In this document: piece after piece, positions 12,001 to 23,600 of the stretch
Position numbering within the stretch: position 1 is the first letter of the stretch
Layout: the number at the start of each line of letters is the position of its first letter
NCBI GenBank assembly: GCA_023053575.1
Contig: JAKZAP010000013.1
Coordinates: forward strand, 1,870,001 to 1,934,000
Reading direction: 5' to 3'
From: Branchinecta lynchi
Taxonomy: Eukaryota; Arthropoda; Branchiopoda; Anostraca; Branchinectidae
DNA: 64,000 bases
The notes under the pieces: model-generated
What the model was told of the DNA's origin: nothing
Seen by the model: the letters and a program-made list of their open reading frames with translations, nothing else
Database searches by the model: none
Position numbers and translations under genes: made by a program

Positions 12001-12662
12001 TGTTTGACCGTCACCTTCCCCTTGAGTGCTGCTGGGCCAATTTGCAGGTCTATGGTTGAGGATTTGTTGCGGGACCTGTCGAAATGGGTTGGCATGTTAA
12101 ATGGTGTGTACATGGTTAGACCATTTGCATCCAGCAGCGCTCTCTCTAGACTTCTTCCTGCTTTATTCGTTGATCCCTTGTCTTCCCAAACTGGGCTATG
12201 GGCGTTGAGGTCTCCTACAATAATGGTTTTGCCTCCTAGTGTCTCTTCTTCTATTACTTGGTGTATATCATTTTCTCCAGTTGGGTTGTATATTGAGCAT
12301 ATTTTCAACCATCCTTAATCTGGCTTTATGATCTTTACGCCTACCACATCCACTCCATTAGGATATTGCCTGGGTTTTAACGGGGTGTGTTTCACACTCT
12401 CATTTACTAGTACAGCTACCCCTCCTCCTTTTCTTCCTTGTTGTTCCCTGTCTTTCCTATATACTTTGAATCCTGGTATCTTTACTACTCTCATACTGTT
12501 TAGATTTGTCTCTTGCAGGCATATCACATCAATTGTCTGTTTTGACAAATAATCACATAATTCATTTATTTTTCCTTTTCCCAGAGATATGGTATTCCAC
12601 TGTAGTATTTTAAATTCATACCTGGATTTTGGATTACCAACAGGCTGTGGTATATGCGTCAT
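9053..12662 (-). pseudogene. LINE ORF2 polyprotein, disrupted
   Basis: From the N-terminus: an APE-type endonuclease (ICLQETN, then GDLNAHSP, later TDHIGI), a reverse transcriptase with AVLFDYEDAYGNV, GLPQGSILSP and the FADDLL catalytic box, and an RNase H domain with YTDGS, ELAAIEKSL, LSDSRSAL and HNEEADALA, the four acidic positions expected. A C-terminal CRTCHQ...H...C knuckle follows. The start ATG at 12662 overlaps the ORF1 stop as ATGA. Breaks: an in-frame TAA at 12315-12317 inside the endonuclease, a frameshift near 11200 just before the reverse transcriptase, and probably another near 9065, after which a better C-terminus (ending KILQEREAS) continues in another frame to 8943. I describe the breaks only; the copy looks recently inactivated. 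Confidence 0.88.
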
Positions 12663-14440
12663 TCTAAGTTATTTCCCCTTAGCTGGATGTTCATCTCTGC
12701 TCTCATGTCTTCATCTGCGGCCCATGACTCGGTCGGGTCTTTGCGGGCTGACAGTTGGATTTGCTGTTGGTCATTTCTTTGTTTAGGAATCGGCCTGTTG
12801 GATACCCTTCTGTCGTTTTTGGTGGGGTTCTGGACAGATTCCTTTGTTGGATCAGCTTCTCTGTTTGGGGTTTTCTGAATTTTTGATTCGATTCCTTTTG
12901 CCTGATGGTCTGCTTGTTTTCTTTCTTCCGCTGCTGGTGGAGGTAGCCGTATTTCCTGAGACAATTTTTGGAATTCTGCCGAGGCTGTCTTCCAGATGTC
13001 CGGGCCGAAGAGAGTGTTGATCGCTCGTCGAGTCAGGATTGCTTTCGTTGTGTCTGGTAGATTTCCCACGTTGATCATGTGCGTGATTGCGAGGTAGGTT
13101 GCGACGTTCTTCCACTCGTTTTCTGCATGGTGGGTTGTTGGTTGCTGGCTCTGTTGCCTTGTTGTGCTCCGGGATGGCTGAGGTGTTGATCCTTGAGGTG
13201 TCCAGTACTCATTTTGCTGAGGAGGTGCCGAGGGGGAGCTTCCTATAGGCTGGTTCCTTGAGAATCGGGCTGCTTCGACGTAAGTTCTTCTGGTGGGTAC
13301 GTTTGTCCCATTTTGTCCGGACTGGGCGCTGGTAGGGATTCCACGTTCATTGTTTTGTATTACCCCTGTAGTAGGGGGGTACTGTTGGTTTTCCCTTGTT
13401 CTCCGTAGGTTTTCTTCTGCAACTTTTGATGCTGCTATTCCAAATGGGATGTCGAGATCATTGGCTTTCATGACAATTTCTGCTCTCTTTTTGTGTGCAG
13501 AGCAATAGTTCTTCTGAAGAGCCGTGTGGCCAAACTTCTTGCAATTTCTGCAGAAGGTAAATTCTGCTGTGCAAGCTGATGAAACATGCCCTTCTTTTGC
13601 ACATCTACTGCAAGTTGGGGCCTGTTTAGCACACTTATTTGTTGGGTGGCCGTACACCAGGCAGTTCATGCATTGCATTGGTTTGGCCTTGTATTCCTTA
13701 TGGGCCATACGTCTGCCAAAGAGGTAGATCTCTCTTGGCATTTCCTCCTCACTGGTTATGAGGACTGATTTGCTGGGTTGGGTTGTGCCATCTCGTTTGG
13801 TTTGAAGTCTCACAATCTGAGATATGGCAAGACTTTGGCCGCTGCTCGTAATGAGTTCTTCCTTTAGCTCTTCGTCTGTAATCTCTGGGAGAACCCCATA
13901 GATGACGAACTTGTAGGCTTTTGTGCGCTTGACTGCTGTTGCAGTGACTTCTTTTCCTCCAATGTGGAACGTGTCTCCTTTGCTGATTAATGACTCGGCT
14001 GCCGCATTGTCCTCGAAGTACAGGTCCATCTCTCCTGAAAGAAGGATGTTCATCTCAAAATTCTTCTTCAAAGCTCTATATACTGCAGCTCTAATAGCCT
14101 GGCTACTTTTAGTTTCAAACTTTGTTCCGTCCCTAGTTCGGACTCGGACTACTACCAAAGGGTCCTTTGACGGCGGCGTGCTCTTTTTTGGTGTTGGCTG
14201 ACGTTGACGTTGGAACCAGATGTGTTCATCATCTGGGCTACGGCTATGACAATCATTTTTTCTCTTTTTGCTCCCTGGAGTATGCCCTGCTGACCCATCA
14301 AGCATAGGCCTGTATCCTGGGGTTGGGGCGTAATTTGCAGCTCTCATTTCTTCTGACTCTCTTGTTGGTTGACTAGCAATATGTTGAATCCCTGCTACCT
14401 GGCGATTCAATTGCTCTGGGGGTGTTCTCTGAAGAGACAT
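12659..14440 (-). CDS. LINE ORF1 nucleic-acid-binding protein
   Basis: An open frame of 593 codons from ATG at 14438-14440 to TGA at 12659-12661; an upstream in-frame GTG exists but ATG is preferred. The first 90 residues are low complexity and basic-polar (KKRKND, RQRQPTPKK). Residues of about 95-250 contain a region resembling an RNA-recognition fold (KFVIYGVLPEITDEELKEEL). Three zinc knuckles follow at about 257-314: two canonical CCHC (CMNCLVYGH, CSRCAKEGH) and one with longer final spacing (CRNCKKFGH). The rest is Q/P-rich, then a charged tail. LINE ORF1 proteins of this type package the element RNA as a chaperone. It is undisrupted, unlike ORF2. Confidence 0.85.
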   Translation of the reverse strand: MSLQRTPPEQLNRQVAGIQHIASQPTRESEEMRAANYAPTPGYRPMLDGSAGHTPGSKKRKNDCHSRSPDDEHIWFQRQRQPTPKKSTPPSKDPLVVVRVRTRDGTKFETKSSQAIRAAVYRALKKNFEMNILLSGEMDLYFEDNAAAESLISKGDTFHIGGKEVTATAVKRTKAYKFVIYGVLPEITDEELKEELITSSGQSLAISQIVRLQTKRDGTTQPSKSVLITSEEEMPREIYLFGRRMAHKEYKAKPMQCMNCLVYGHPTNKCAKQAPTCSRCAKEGHVSSACTAEFTFCRNCKKFGHTALQKNYCSAHKKRAEIVMKANDLDIPFGIAASKVAEENLRRTRENQQYPPTTGVIQNNERGIPTSAQSGQNGTNVPTRRTYVEAARFSRNQPIGSSPSAPPQQNEYWTPQGSTPQPSRSTTRQQSQQPTTHHAENEWKNVATYLAITHMINVGNLPDTTKAILTRRAINTLFGPDIWKTASAEFQKLSQEIRLPPPAAEERKQADHQAKGIESKIQKTPNREADPTKESVQNPTKNDRRVSNRPIPKQRNDQQQIQLSARKDPTESWAADEDMRAEMNIQLRGNNLE

Positions 14441-14666
14441 TGCTTTACTCTGGTTACTGGGGGAGGAGGTAAATTGAGTAAGTTCCACTCACCAGGGTGC
14501 TCCCCTCTTGTTGGGGAGCAAGCAGATGGACTGTCTTCAACAATACAGGACTCATGAGTCTTCGTTTTCCACGAAGCGTTCTGCAGTTTCTGCTCTATTG
14601 GTAGTACAGCTGGGCGAAAAATCTTCTGGAACTTTGAATATTGCATCCAAACTTTCCGTCCGTTTT

Positions 14667-15512
14667 CTTCCGGTTGATCGGATTCGAATGAAACTTTACG
14701 GGTGATAAGAACTGATGACCTAGACAAGCAGAACATGCGTGCAAACCACATGTGGGCACGTTTAGGAGAGTTGGACGAGGGGGTGGCGGGGGTACAGAAT
14801 GGGATGCAAGTTGGACAGTTCCGAGTTAATGCGGCCTTGATTTGTAATTTGGTGTCTGGATCGGATCTGGTCACGGTAGGGGAGGGGGGGTGAAGTGGAA
14901 CTGGAAATTTGCGGATAGGCTATGCTCTGATTCCAGTCTAACTTGATTAGACATGTCAGAGATGCGACGTTTATGTTTCCGATTCGTATTCAGCCTCAGT
15001 GGGGGGACTTAGAAGGGGATTCCCGGAAACGTTTGGCTTGCATTGGGGTCAAACAAGTGGAGAGATTTTGGTGAAACTTGGAATTTAGAGAGCTCACATG
15101 CCCTAAATGACATATTTTAGGGTCCGAACTGGACCCGACCACGCTGGAGAGGAGGGGGGAGATTTAAGGGAAGTTCCCAAAAATGCTCATATTTGAGTGA
15201 AACTTGATAGGTGGTAAGAGAAAATGCTTCAGATGATCCATTTAATTGTCGGACTTGATTGGGGACGTTGGAGGGGGGTACCGGAAACCGTGTGGCATGT
15301 GAATGATCCAGACGAGTAGATCTTTAGGGTTGAAACTTGGAAGGTAGGAAAGTCATTTGCCCTAGGTGATCCGAGGCGACGGAAATAATCAGACTTGAGT
15401 GAAACCAGATATCGCAGTTTTAGATGGCGGGGTATTAGGATTTCTCGTCTACTTTTTAGGTATCACATACTCGTATCAAGTGCCATATGAGCTCGTAGCT
15501 CTTGTTGTTTTA
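14667..15512 (+). repeat. Inner family A copy, right part
   Basis: It resumes with GGTTGATCGGATTCGAATGA, a family A motif, after the LINE. It ends with the family terminus AAGTGCCATATGAGCTCG followed by TAGCTCTTG, a small GAGC...GCTC hairpin found at the same place in other copies (35877, 49100). Non-coding. Confidence 0.75.
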
Positions 15513-15686
15513 AGGTGAGATCCTAAGTTGTTTCACCAGAATCGTCCTTTATTATTTTGCAGAAGATAGGGTCATGAGATTTTTTCATCCAAATAAGCTG
15601 TTTTTTTATCCTATATTGTCTTATATTTTGATGTGAAAAATCCTATATCGTATATATATATTAGCCATAGGTCACTCCCAGGCCTG

Positions 15687-15795
15687 GACCCGACTGATAC
15701 GCAATGAAACCTTATTTTCCGGATCCGACCATCCGTGTGTGGGTGGAGGGAGGGGGAATACAGGACCTTGTGACCTGTGTGCAGCGCGAAAACGG
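15687..15795 (+). repeat. Outer family A copy, right part
   Basis: Family A resumes after the hAT-like element with GACCCGACTGATACGCAATG and CCGGATCCGACCATC. It runs into a tRNA-like sequence at about 15803. Confidence 0.6.
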
Positions 15796-15802
15796 TCATG
15801 GG

Positions 15803-15876
15803 TCCTAGACAGCCGGGATTTGAACCTAGGACCTTCGGCTTTCAAGGCAACTGCTCTGCCACTAAGGTACAGAGGG
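15803..15876 (-). repeat. tRNA-like sequence, probably SINE head or tRNA pseudogene
   Basis: On the minus strand an A-box-like TTAGTGGCAGAGC and a B box GGTTCAAATCCC are spaced as in a tRNA. The anticodon stem is badly paired around TTGAAAG, so it is unlikely to be a working tRNA gene. A tRNA-derived SINE head is the simplest reading. No poly-A tail was identified. Confidence 0.5.
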
Positions 15877-16018
15877 GCTTTTGAACTTCCTTTATAAACA
15901 TAATGGTTACGAAGAAGCAGGCCGAAGGAACAGTGACCCCACCAAAAACAAATCTATCCAAGTTTAGATAGTATAGATGGAATTTTACACGAGGGACTTG
16001 TCAAGAATACAAAAGGCG

Positions 16019-16364
16019 TATTCTTGCCGTTCCCAGAGGAGTCGGACTCCACTTACGGAAAACAATGAGAACACAGGGAATGCTTCTAAAATGGATTTTG
16101 ATAAAAAAAAAAAATATTCAGTTGACAAAATTAGTCTGGAACCATTTTATTTTTGGTTTTGTTTATTCTGATTGTTTGTAGTTAACTTTACATTGCACCA
16201 ACACCAGTAAAAATTGATTCCCCTACGAATCTGAAAGGGAGTCCTTTCTGATGATGGTGATCATAATGTCCATGGGGACTCGTGAGAATACGGGGAGTGA
16301 GTCCCTGGGACAAACAAAAACGCAGGGACTCCTCAAAAGGAGTCCTCAGGAAACGACGAGAATA
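16019..16364. mobile_element. MITE with GGACTCC inverted ends, complete copy
   Basis: Left end TATTCTTGCCGTTCCCAGAG; right end read inward TATTCTCGTCGTTTCCTGAG, both followed by GGACTCC-type repeats. The interior (ATGCTTCTAAAATGGATT, GAATCTGAAAGGGAGTCC) matches the truncated copy at 31846-32215. Non-coding. Confidence 0.75.
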
Positions 16365-16399
16365 AGCCTAAATAAAGCAGCTCATTTTTCCCGGTAAAG

Positions 16400-17160
16400 T
16401 CACTTGAGTAGTATTCCGTGTATGTAGTATCTGGTCGCATCCGGTCCAGACCTCAAACGGCACATCCGGGTCCATGGCATGTGTGCCTTCCAAGTTTCTC
16501 ACTCTCTTTTTTTGGTCCCCATGCGCATAAGCAAATTTCTGGAACCTCCCTCAACCCCCACCATGTCCACATTCGATTCTGACACGTAAATATCATATCT
16601 AGGGAATTTGCTCCTATCACGCACAGTGTCATTCGAATGGTAGCCCTTCCGGATTTTGGACCCGTTACCTTTGCACAGTCCAAGTTTCAGTGCAATCATT
16701 CTATCGACCTGGTTCCTACGCATGTTACCGAGCCTCTCCTTCCATCCCACCACCATGGTCGGATGTAATTTGGACACGCAAATGTTTCATCTACGGCACT
16801 TAACTACCGAATAATTTGCCCTTGATTCGGAGAACGTCCGGAGAATTTTCGGTGAATTTTCGGTTCATCACAATCCCTATATTCCTTTGCAAAGAATGTT
16901 CCAAAATTGTTCGCATGTTCCAAATATGGAATCATTATATTCCATCGCAACATCCCAAAATTCCCGGAGTCCCCTTCGTCCCCGTGGTCGGATGTGATTC
17001 GGCCTTGGAAATGGAATATCGCTCTGCTTCTCTGAATCGGGTCACAAGTTTCCGTACTCCCCCTCCCTCCACTGCCACATGAACGGATGGATTTAATCCG
17101 GCAAAACACGGTTTCGCTGAGCATTTAGCATGTGAAGTGTCATCGTCTTTAGCTTACGTG
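16400..17160 (-). repeat. Diverged family A copy
   Basis: Family A motifs appear on the minus strand: CCACCATGGTCGGATGTAA, CATGTTACCGAGCC and CGGGTCACAAGTTTCCGTACTCCCCC. There are no clean ends. The ORFs here are repeat-derived. At 17180-17260 short GGATTCGGATTCGGACTC repeats follow. Confidence 0.5.
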
Positions 17161-17354
17161 GAGTGGATGTACCCAAAAAAGAAATGGGCGAGTCCGAATC
17201 CGGATTCGAATCTTCTGCTTGTCAAGCTGGATTCGGATTCGGACTCGGGATTCCAACCCTCAATCTTACAAATCCGCTCAAATTCCTAGACTTCATCCTC
17301 CGAGTTTCCGTTTTTCCAATTTTTACACAGTGTGAGTAGGGAATCCGTCTTTTT

Positions 17355-18788
17355 GGGATCCCAAAACGTAAGTGGAGGGATACCTATGACATCGCAAAAG
17401 TTGTCCGTCTGTCCGTCCGTCCGTCCGTCCGTCCGTCCGTCCGTCCGTCCGTCTGTAAGCACGATAACTCTCGAAGGGAATGAGATATTTTGATGAAACT
17501 TGGTGTGAGGGTTCGTTGGGTCGTCGGACCAGTCAAGTTCGTAGATGGGCTTTGTAGCTCTACATTTAGGGGTGGGGGAGGGGATTCAAATTAAGGGACA
17601 AACAAAATATTTTGAAACAGCTAATGTGATAGTCGATTATGGGGTAAGAAGACATTCTGAACACGATGGTGAAAACCATTTTGTCGTCGGACATGTAGTT
17701 CGCCCGGAATCCGGCCAAAACCGGAAAGTTTGTCGAAAGTACAAGTTTTATTTGAAGTGGATTAGATGTTCGATTTAGGGGTAGGAAGACATGCTGAAGA
17801 CGATGGTGAAAATTATTTTCTCGACGGACAAGTATTTCGCCCGGAATCCGGCCCAAACCGGAAAGTTTGTTGTAAGTAAAAGTTTTATTTGAAATTGATT
17901 ATATGTTCGGTTTAGGGGTAGGAAGACATGCTGAAGACGATGGTAAAAACTATTTTCTCGATGGACAACTATTTCGCCCGGAATCCGGCCCAAACCGGAA
18001 AGTTTGTTGAAAGTAAAAGTTTTATTTGAAGTTGATTAAATTTCGATTGAGAGGTAGGGAGACATGCTGAAGACGATGGTGAAAACTATTTTCTCGACGG
18101 ACAAGTATTTCGACCGGAATCCGGCCCAAACCGGAAAGTTTGTCAAAATTAAAAGTTTTGTTTGGAGTTGATTAGATGTTTGATTTAGGGCAAGAAGACA
18201 TGCTGAACACTTATGTGAAAACAAGTTTCTACCCGGACATGTAGTTCGTCCGGAATCCGGCCAAAACCGGAAAACTGTTGGAAGTCAAAGTTTTATTTCT
18301 AGTTGATTAGATAAGCGATTTAGGGGTAAGAAGAGATGCTGAGTCCCTGTGTGACAATCGTATTTTACCCGGACATATAGTTCGACCGGAATCCGGCTGG
18401 AATCGGAAAATTTGTTATAAGCTAAATTTCTATTTGAAGTTGATTAGATGTTCATTACTAGGGAAAGAAGATACCCTGATTTCGTCTTTGAGCTTTCTTT
18501 TTTCGCCGGACAAGTAGTTCTGGAGTTCGGCCGGAACCGGGAAATTGGCAGAAGTGGCAGGAAGTTTTCGTCAAAACAGATATGACTTATAGGGGTAAAC
18601 TCACATGCTGAATCCAAGTCTGAACTTGGTTTTCTCAGGTGATTAGCTATTTGGCCTTAATCTGTTTCTGAATTTTAATTGTAAAAATGTTCAAGGAGTC
18701 TGGCGAAGATTGGATCTGGCTAAGACAAGACCCAGTTGTCTGGATCAGATATTGAATTTTTGGGATCCCATCGAAACCTTTGGTCTTG
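17355..18788 (+). mobile_element. GGGATCCC-ended tandem-repeat element, copy 2
   Basis: Begins GGGATCCCAAAACGTAAGTG, followed by about nine CCGT units, and ends with GGGATCCCATCGAAACC then TTTGGTCTTG. The tandem unit is 137 bp where measured (GAAGACAT at 17648, 17785, 17922) with about seven units. Non-coding. This is the longest and most regular copy in the window. Confidence 0.8.
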
Positions 18789-19415
18789 TTGTTCTTCACA
18801 GCCAACCATCGTCAGTAATCTATCACGTTATCTGATTGCCTTAGATATCAGTGCGTTTTTCACCTCTGATTTTAAACCATAACATATGTACATGATTTTA
18901 TTTTTGTTAAGGTCAGATTCGAATCCTCAGCATGAAATGGTGGATTCGGAATCGGATTCGTACCCAGCCCTGGATTCGGATTCGAATCCTTACATGATCG
19001 GATTTGCCCATGTCTGACCCAAAAATGAGGCAGATGGATCACTATTACGATCGCCATATGGCACTTGAACCTAAAACTGCAAGTACCATAGCAATTCTGA
19101 AAATTTCTAGTAGAAAAATTTTAATTTTTTTTGGAAAACTGAAAAATAACCGCAAAAATGCTAAAATTAGAGCAAGCGCTGATAAATCGATAATTCGGCG
19201 CGCCGCCGCCGACCCAATTCTCTCCGCCGACTTCGGGGACTAATTGAAAAGGATGTATGAGATTTTGAGTGGATGGTTTCTAGTTGCTAGGTCTAAAGGT
19301 CTAGCAAGCCCGGATGCCCTGCAGACATCCAGTGGCATGTGGTTAGGTGTCAGAATGGCATAAAAAAGCCTGCAGTTCAGCAGTTGATAATTACTGCCTA
19401 ACTAAATATTCTTTG
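18789..19415. other. Intron DNA with short repeat scraps
   Basis: GATTCGAATCC-type repeats lie at 18910-18990. A family A terminal hairpin (GGCACTTGAAC...GCAAGTACC) lies at about 19060-19090. Nothing else is identified. Confidence 0.45.
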
Positions 19416-19974
19416 AGCCCAAGCTGACTTTGAAACATTTATTCAAACAATGTTTACAACGGATATGTCAGCTACGATTCTTCATCAGCGATATTTCGGC
19501 CCTTCTTGGCAAGGGTCCTCGTCAGGCTGTCAATCTTCGAGGTCAACTTCGGGGAAGGAAACAAACCAGTAATAAATAACTGAAACTTCTACAGAATATA
19601 AATATCTTATTAGGGTAAATTACTTTAAAATACCACTTAAAGGAAAAGAGTTGTCCTGAGATTTAATTTTTGACATGGCCGCTATTTTTGCTGCACGATT
19701 TGGGCGATGACAGAAAAGTTTTTATTTTTATTTGGATCAATTTCGGTTTTATTGTTAAGAAGGGACTGAAAACGTAATTACTGTTTCATTAATAACCTCG
19801 TTCCACATTTCTATTATGGAGTACTCGTCTTTATCTATTACTTTTAATGATCACTGCACAGAAAACTAGTGCTGAGATTTAATTTTTGAAGCGGCTGCTG
19901 TTTTTGCTGCAGGATTGGGGCGACGACAGCAAACATTTTTTCTGCATTTTGGTCTACTTCGGTTTGGTTGTTAA

Positions 19975-20389
19975 AGGACACCTGAACAATGAAACCATAC
20001 TTGAACACACCATGGAGAATGCATTTACAAACTTGGACACGGAGAGCATTCTTCGCCAGAGTATGACGGTTTCAAAATAGGGATGTTGGTTTCTGGAGGT
20101 TTGCACATGCAGACACCAAGGCACAAAGCGCAATTCATTCAAATCTTGTACAGCGCTGGCCGAATAGTATTGGAATTTTTTCTGGATATACGTTTGGGCT
20201 TAACTGGTTAAAACATATTCCAGAAGAGGGGTTGGTTGGAGACACACTGAAATAAGGACAGATGCAAAATGGAGCAAAAATCATAGCTTCGAAACACGAT
20301 TTCGTATTTGGATTGGGTTTTCTGCAGGCAATGTTAACGGAAGTCATACAGATAGGGATGATACTTTGTGCTCTTCATTCAGGTGTCCT
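19975..20389 (+). mobile_element. TTAA-type MITE 1, complete copy
   Basis: Termini AGGACACCTGAA and TTCAGGTGTCCT are perfect inverted repeats. TTAA flanks both sides (19971-19974 and 20390-20393). A paralogous unoccupied site at about 19755-19758 has a single TTAA in the same context. TTAA duplication is characteristic of piggyBac-type insertion. No ORF of note. Confidence 0.85.
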
Positions 20390-20618
20390 TTAATGAGGGA
20401 CTGAGGCTTAAATTTGCTTCCCTTAATAACCCCGTTCCACGTTTATGGTAAGGAGTACTCGCCTGTATCTCGGTTAATGCCTGCTTGGTTTTTCTTTATC
20501 TCAGCGGCTTCTCGAATAGACTGCTGGAGTCTGGTGCACATTGCAAGAAGTTGGGCAAAATATATATATATATATATTTTTCAAAGTATACTGAATGGGA
20601 TGGGTTTTCGAAAATATG
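20279..20618 (+). repeat. 340-bp direct repeat, left copy
   Basis: It starts AATCATAGCTTCGAAACACG and ends TTTTCGAAAATATG. It is repeated in the same orientation at 24526-24863 with only a few changes. It includes the 3' part of MITE 1 and its flank, so the duplication happened after that insertion. Confidence 0.8.
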
Positions 20619-20693
20619 GAGCAAAAACTAGACCTACGTTGCCCGGGCAACGTGAAGTGTTGCGGCAACCTTTGTCCGGCTTCGCCGACTAAA

Positions 20694-23600
20694 GTGCTGC
20701 GAGAGCAACACTTTGGTTTTGTTTCTTCGCTGTCGGTTAAATGCTGAAGTTGTCAACTTATCGAAGCTTTTAAAACGGTATGTTCTAAAAAGAATAATCA
20801 CATGATCAAAAGCTGTTCTTTAGCGTTGTAAAACCAACAACAAAACAATACCGGAAGAAGGGACTAAATTGACTTTGCGGACAGTTGAACTTTATCCTTT
20901 TCAATCGTAGATATCGTGACGGATGAAAACTTGGAACAATATCTTATATAATCTAGTTGGTCTTATAAAGCTATCCGTAACGTTTCAGGATTAAAATACC
21001 ATAGATGACACTATTAATTATTACAAAACTACCTTATTGTTTTACATTACCGTATCGTTTGTACCCGTTGCGTAAACAGTTAATCCTAGGTTATAGCGAT
21101 AGACAATCGATACAAACTTTCTTACCGTCATATTTACAGAAATCGAATACAATGAGCGCCAATTTTCAAAAATTTCTAGCTCCTCGTGAACCGATTCTCA
21201 GTCGACTGTTGCTTACAAGTCCCTTACATGTCTCACAACTGGTATCGCCTATTTTTGGTTTCAGTGTGTACCTTACTCTTGAAGTTGTCAACCCCTTGAA
21301 ACTTCCAAACTGGTTTATCTCATGAAGGATTTTTGTTCAAAAAAATGGACGACATATACTTTGATCAGCTCATCAAGTGCTATCGATTGCCCTAACCACA
21401 ACAAAAGAATGTCGGAAAATGGGACTAAATTGACTTTGCAGTCAGTTGAACTTTATCCTTTTCAATCGTAGACATCGTGACGGCTGAAAACTTGGAACAA
21501 TATCCTACATAATCTGGTTGGTACAATAAAGCTATTCGTAACTTTTCAGGATTAAAATACCATAGATGACACTATTAATTATTACGAAACTACCTTGTTT
21601 TACATTATCGTTTGTACCCGTTGCGTAAACTTACGTAAATCCTAGGTTACAGCGATAGACCGGAATATAGCTCCAATAAAATGTAGCTGACTTATCCGGA
21701 CGGTCAAATATACTTGTTTTAGGTTTCAGTGTGTACCTTACTACTGAAGTTGTCAACCCGTTGAAACTTTCAAAGTGCTGGGTACACCAGCTAGTACAGT
21801 TGCGAACCTCTGATCACTGAAGATGGTTGTACCATAAGAGCCGATTATTCCCTTCAATGTCTTACAATTGGGACCCAAATTGTTCTTACTTCCCAACACA
21901 CCGGAAACAAATAACAGGTATACCAACTAGCAAAGGAATGGGTACACTAGCTAGCAAAAGTTGCAAACCCCTCATCGCTGAAGATGATTGTAACATAACA
22001 GCCGATTATTGCTTACAAGTCCCTTGCATATCTTACAATGTAAACAAATTGTTCTTACCATCATACACCGGAAACAGATAAGAGGTGCACCAACTAGCAA
22101 AAGCTGCAAACCCCTCATTGCCGAAGATGATTATGAGATAACAGCTGACTGTTGCGTACAACTCCCCTACATGTCTCACAACCGGTATCGCCTATTTTTG
22201 GTTTCGGTGTGTACCTTACTAGTGAAGTTGTCAACCCCTTGAAACTTTCAAACTGGTGTATCTCCTGAAGGAATTTTTTTTACCAAAAATTGGCCTCATT
22301 GTTTTACATTATCGTTTGTATCCGTTGCGTAAACAGTTAGTCCTAGGTTAAAGCGATAGAACATCGATACAAATTTTCTTACCGTCAGATTTATAGAAAT
22401 CGAATACATGTGCACCAATTTGCAAAAGTTGTAGCCCCTCATGGACCGATTCTTACTTACAAGTCCCTCTCCCGTGGTAGACATCAAGTTCACCGGATAA
22501 AAATAATGGGTACAACAGCTAGCAAAAGTTGCAAGAACCTCATCCCTGAAGATGATTGTAGCACAACAGCCTATTATTACTTACAAGTCCCTTGCATGTC
22601 TTACATTTGGGAACCAAATTGTTCTTACCGTCGAATACACCGGAAACAAGTAACAGGTCCACCAACCAGCAAAAGCTGCAAACCCTCACTGCCGAAGATG
22701 ATTATGAGCTAACTGTTGATTGTTGCATACAAGTCCCCTACATATCTCACAACTGGTATCGCCTATTTTTGGTTTCAGTGTGTGCCTTACTACTGAAGTT
22801 GTCAACCCCTTTAAAGTTTAACTGAAAAGGGCAGAGAAGGGACAGTCTTGTCACCGCTCACTTATTCACTTAGAGAGGCTTGAAGAACTGATGAAAATGC
22901 GTTACTTGGTTGCTCCGCTATTCACGAATAACCAATTTTCAAATAGTGGAATTTCCGTGTCAGATTTGCGGTACTACCTGTGTCGCATGCTTGACGAAAA
23001 AGATTTATGAACATTTTTTTGTTCAGGCACTAAGCAGTCTTCGCCAAGCTTATCACTGCCCACTGAAAAGCCGCGTCTGTGTGCCGATTCAGATATTCCG
23101 CGTCATAGTAGAATTTACGCTGTGGGGACAGCCATAGATACTCTGAACCTCACTACGAGAGCAGATAGTGGAAAATCAAAAAATCTCTTAGCAGAATCCA
23201 AATAACTCAGTGTATTCAACTAAATGATACAAAAATAAGTTTGCTTTTCAGTTAAACTTTAAACTTTCAAACTGGTTTTGTTTCTTCGCTGTCGGTTAAT
23301 GCTGAAGTTGTCAACTTATCGAAGCTTTTAAAAGGGGATGTTCTAAAAAAATAATCAAATGATCAAAAGCTATTCTTCAGCGTTGTAAAAACAACAACAA
23401 AATAATATCGGAAGAAGGACTAAATTGACTTTGCAGTCAGTTGAACTTTATCCTTTTCAATCGTAGACATCGTGACGGATGAAAACTTGAAACAAATAAC
23501 TAGTACACCAACTAGCAAAAGCTCCAAACCCCTTATTGCCGAACATGATTATTAGCTAACAGTCGACTGTTGCTTAAAAGTCCCCTACATGTCTCATCAC

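Larger units (their letters stand above)
8797..14666 (-). mobile_element. Near full-length I-type LINE retrotransposon
   Basis: A 5.87-kb non-LTR retrotransposon in minus orientation. CTTCCG lies at 8791-8796 and 14667-14672, the likely 6-bp target duplication; joining the flanks restores a normal family A sequence. The 5' leader is about 225 bp, followed by ORF1 (CCHC zinc knuckles) and ORF2 (endonuclease, reverse transcriptase, RNase H). The 3' tail is a short GATGATGATGACTTA rather than poly-A. An endonuclease-RT-RNase H order together with a CCHC ORF1 fits the I superfamily. ORF1 is open, but ORF2 carries at least one in-frame stop and one or two frameshifts, so this copy is not autonomous. 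Confidence 0.88.
7385..15686. mobile_element. hAT-like non-autonomous element with nested insertions
   Basis: The left end CAGGGGTGGGAGTGAGACC is matched by the right end, which reads inward as CAGGCCTGGGAGTGACC. A perfect 8-bp target duplication, GACCCGAC, sits at 7377-7384 and 15687-15694. CAGGG termini with an 8-bp duplication are the hallmark of hAT transposons. Just inside each end is an AT-rich stretch with repeated CCTATATT motifs. No hAT transposase is visible. The interior holds a family A element that is itself split by a LINE, so most of the 8.3 kb is later material. Confidence 0.8.

Noticed and set aside
9320..14557. Several + strand ORFs of 62-114 codons
   Set aside because: They are antisense shadows of LINE ORF1 and ORF2.
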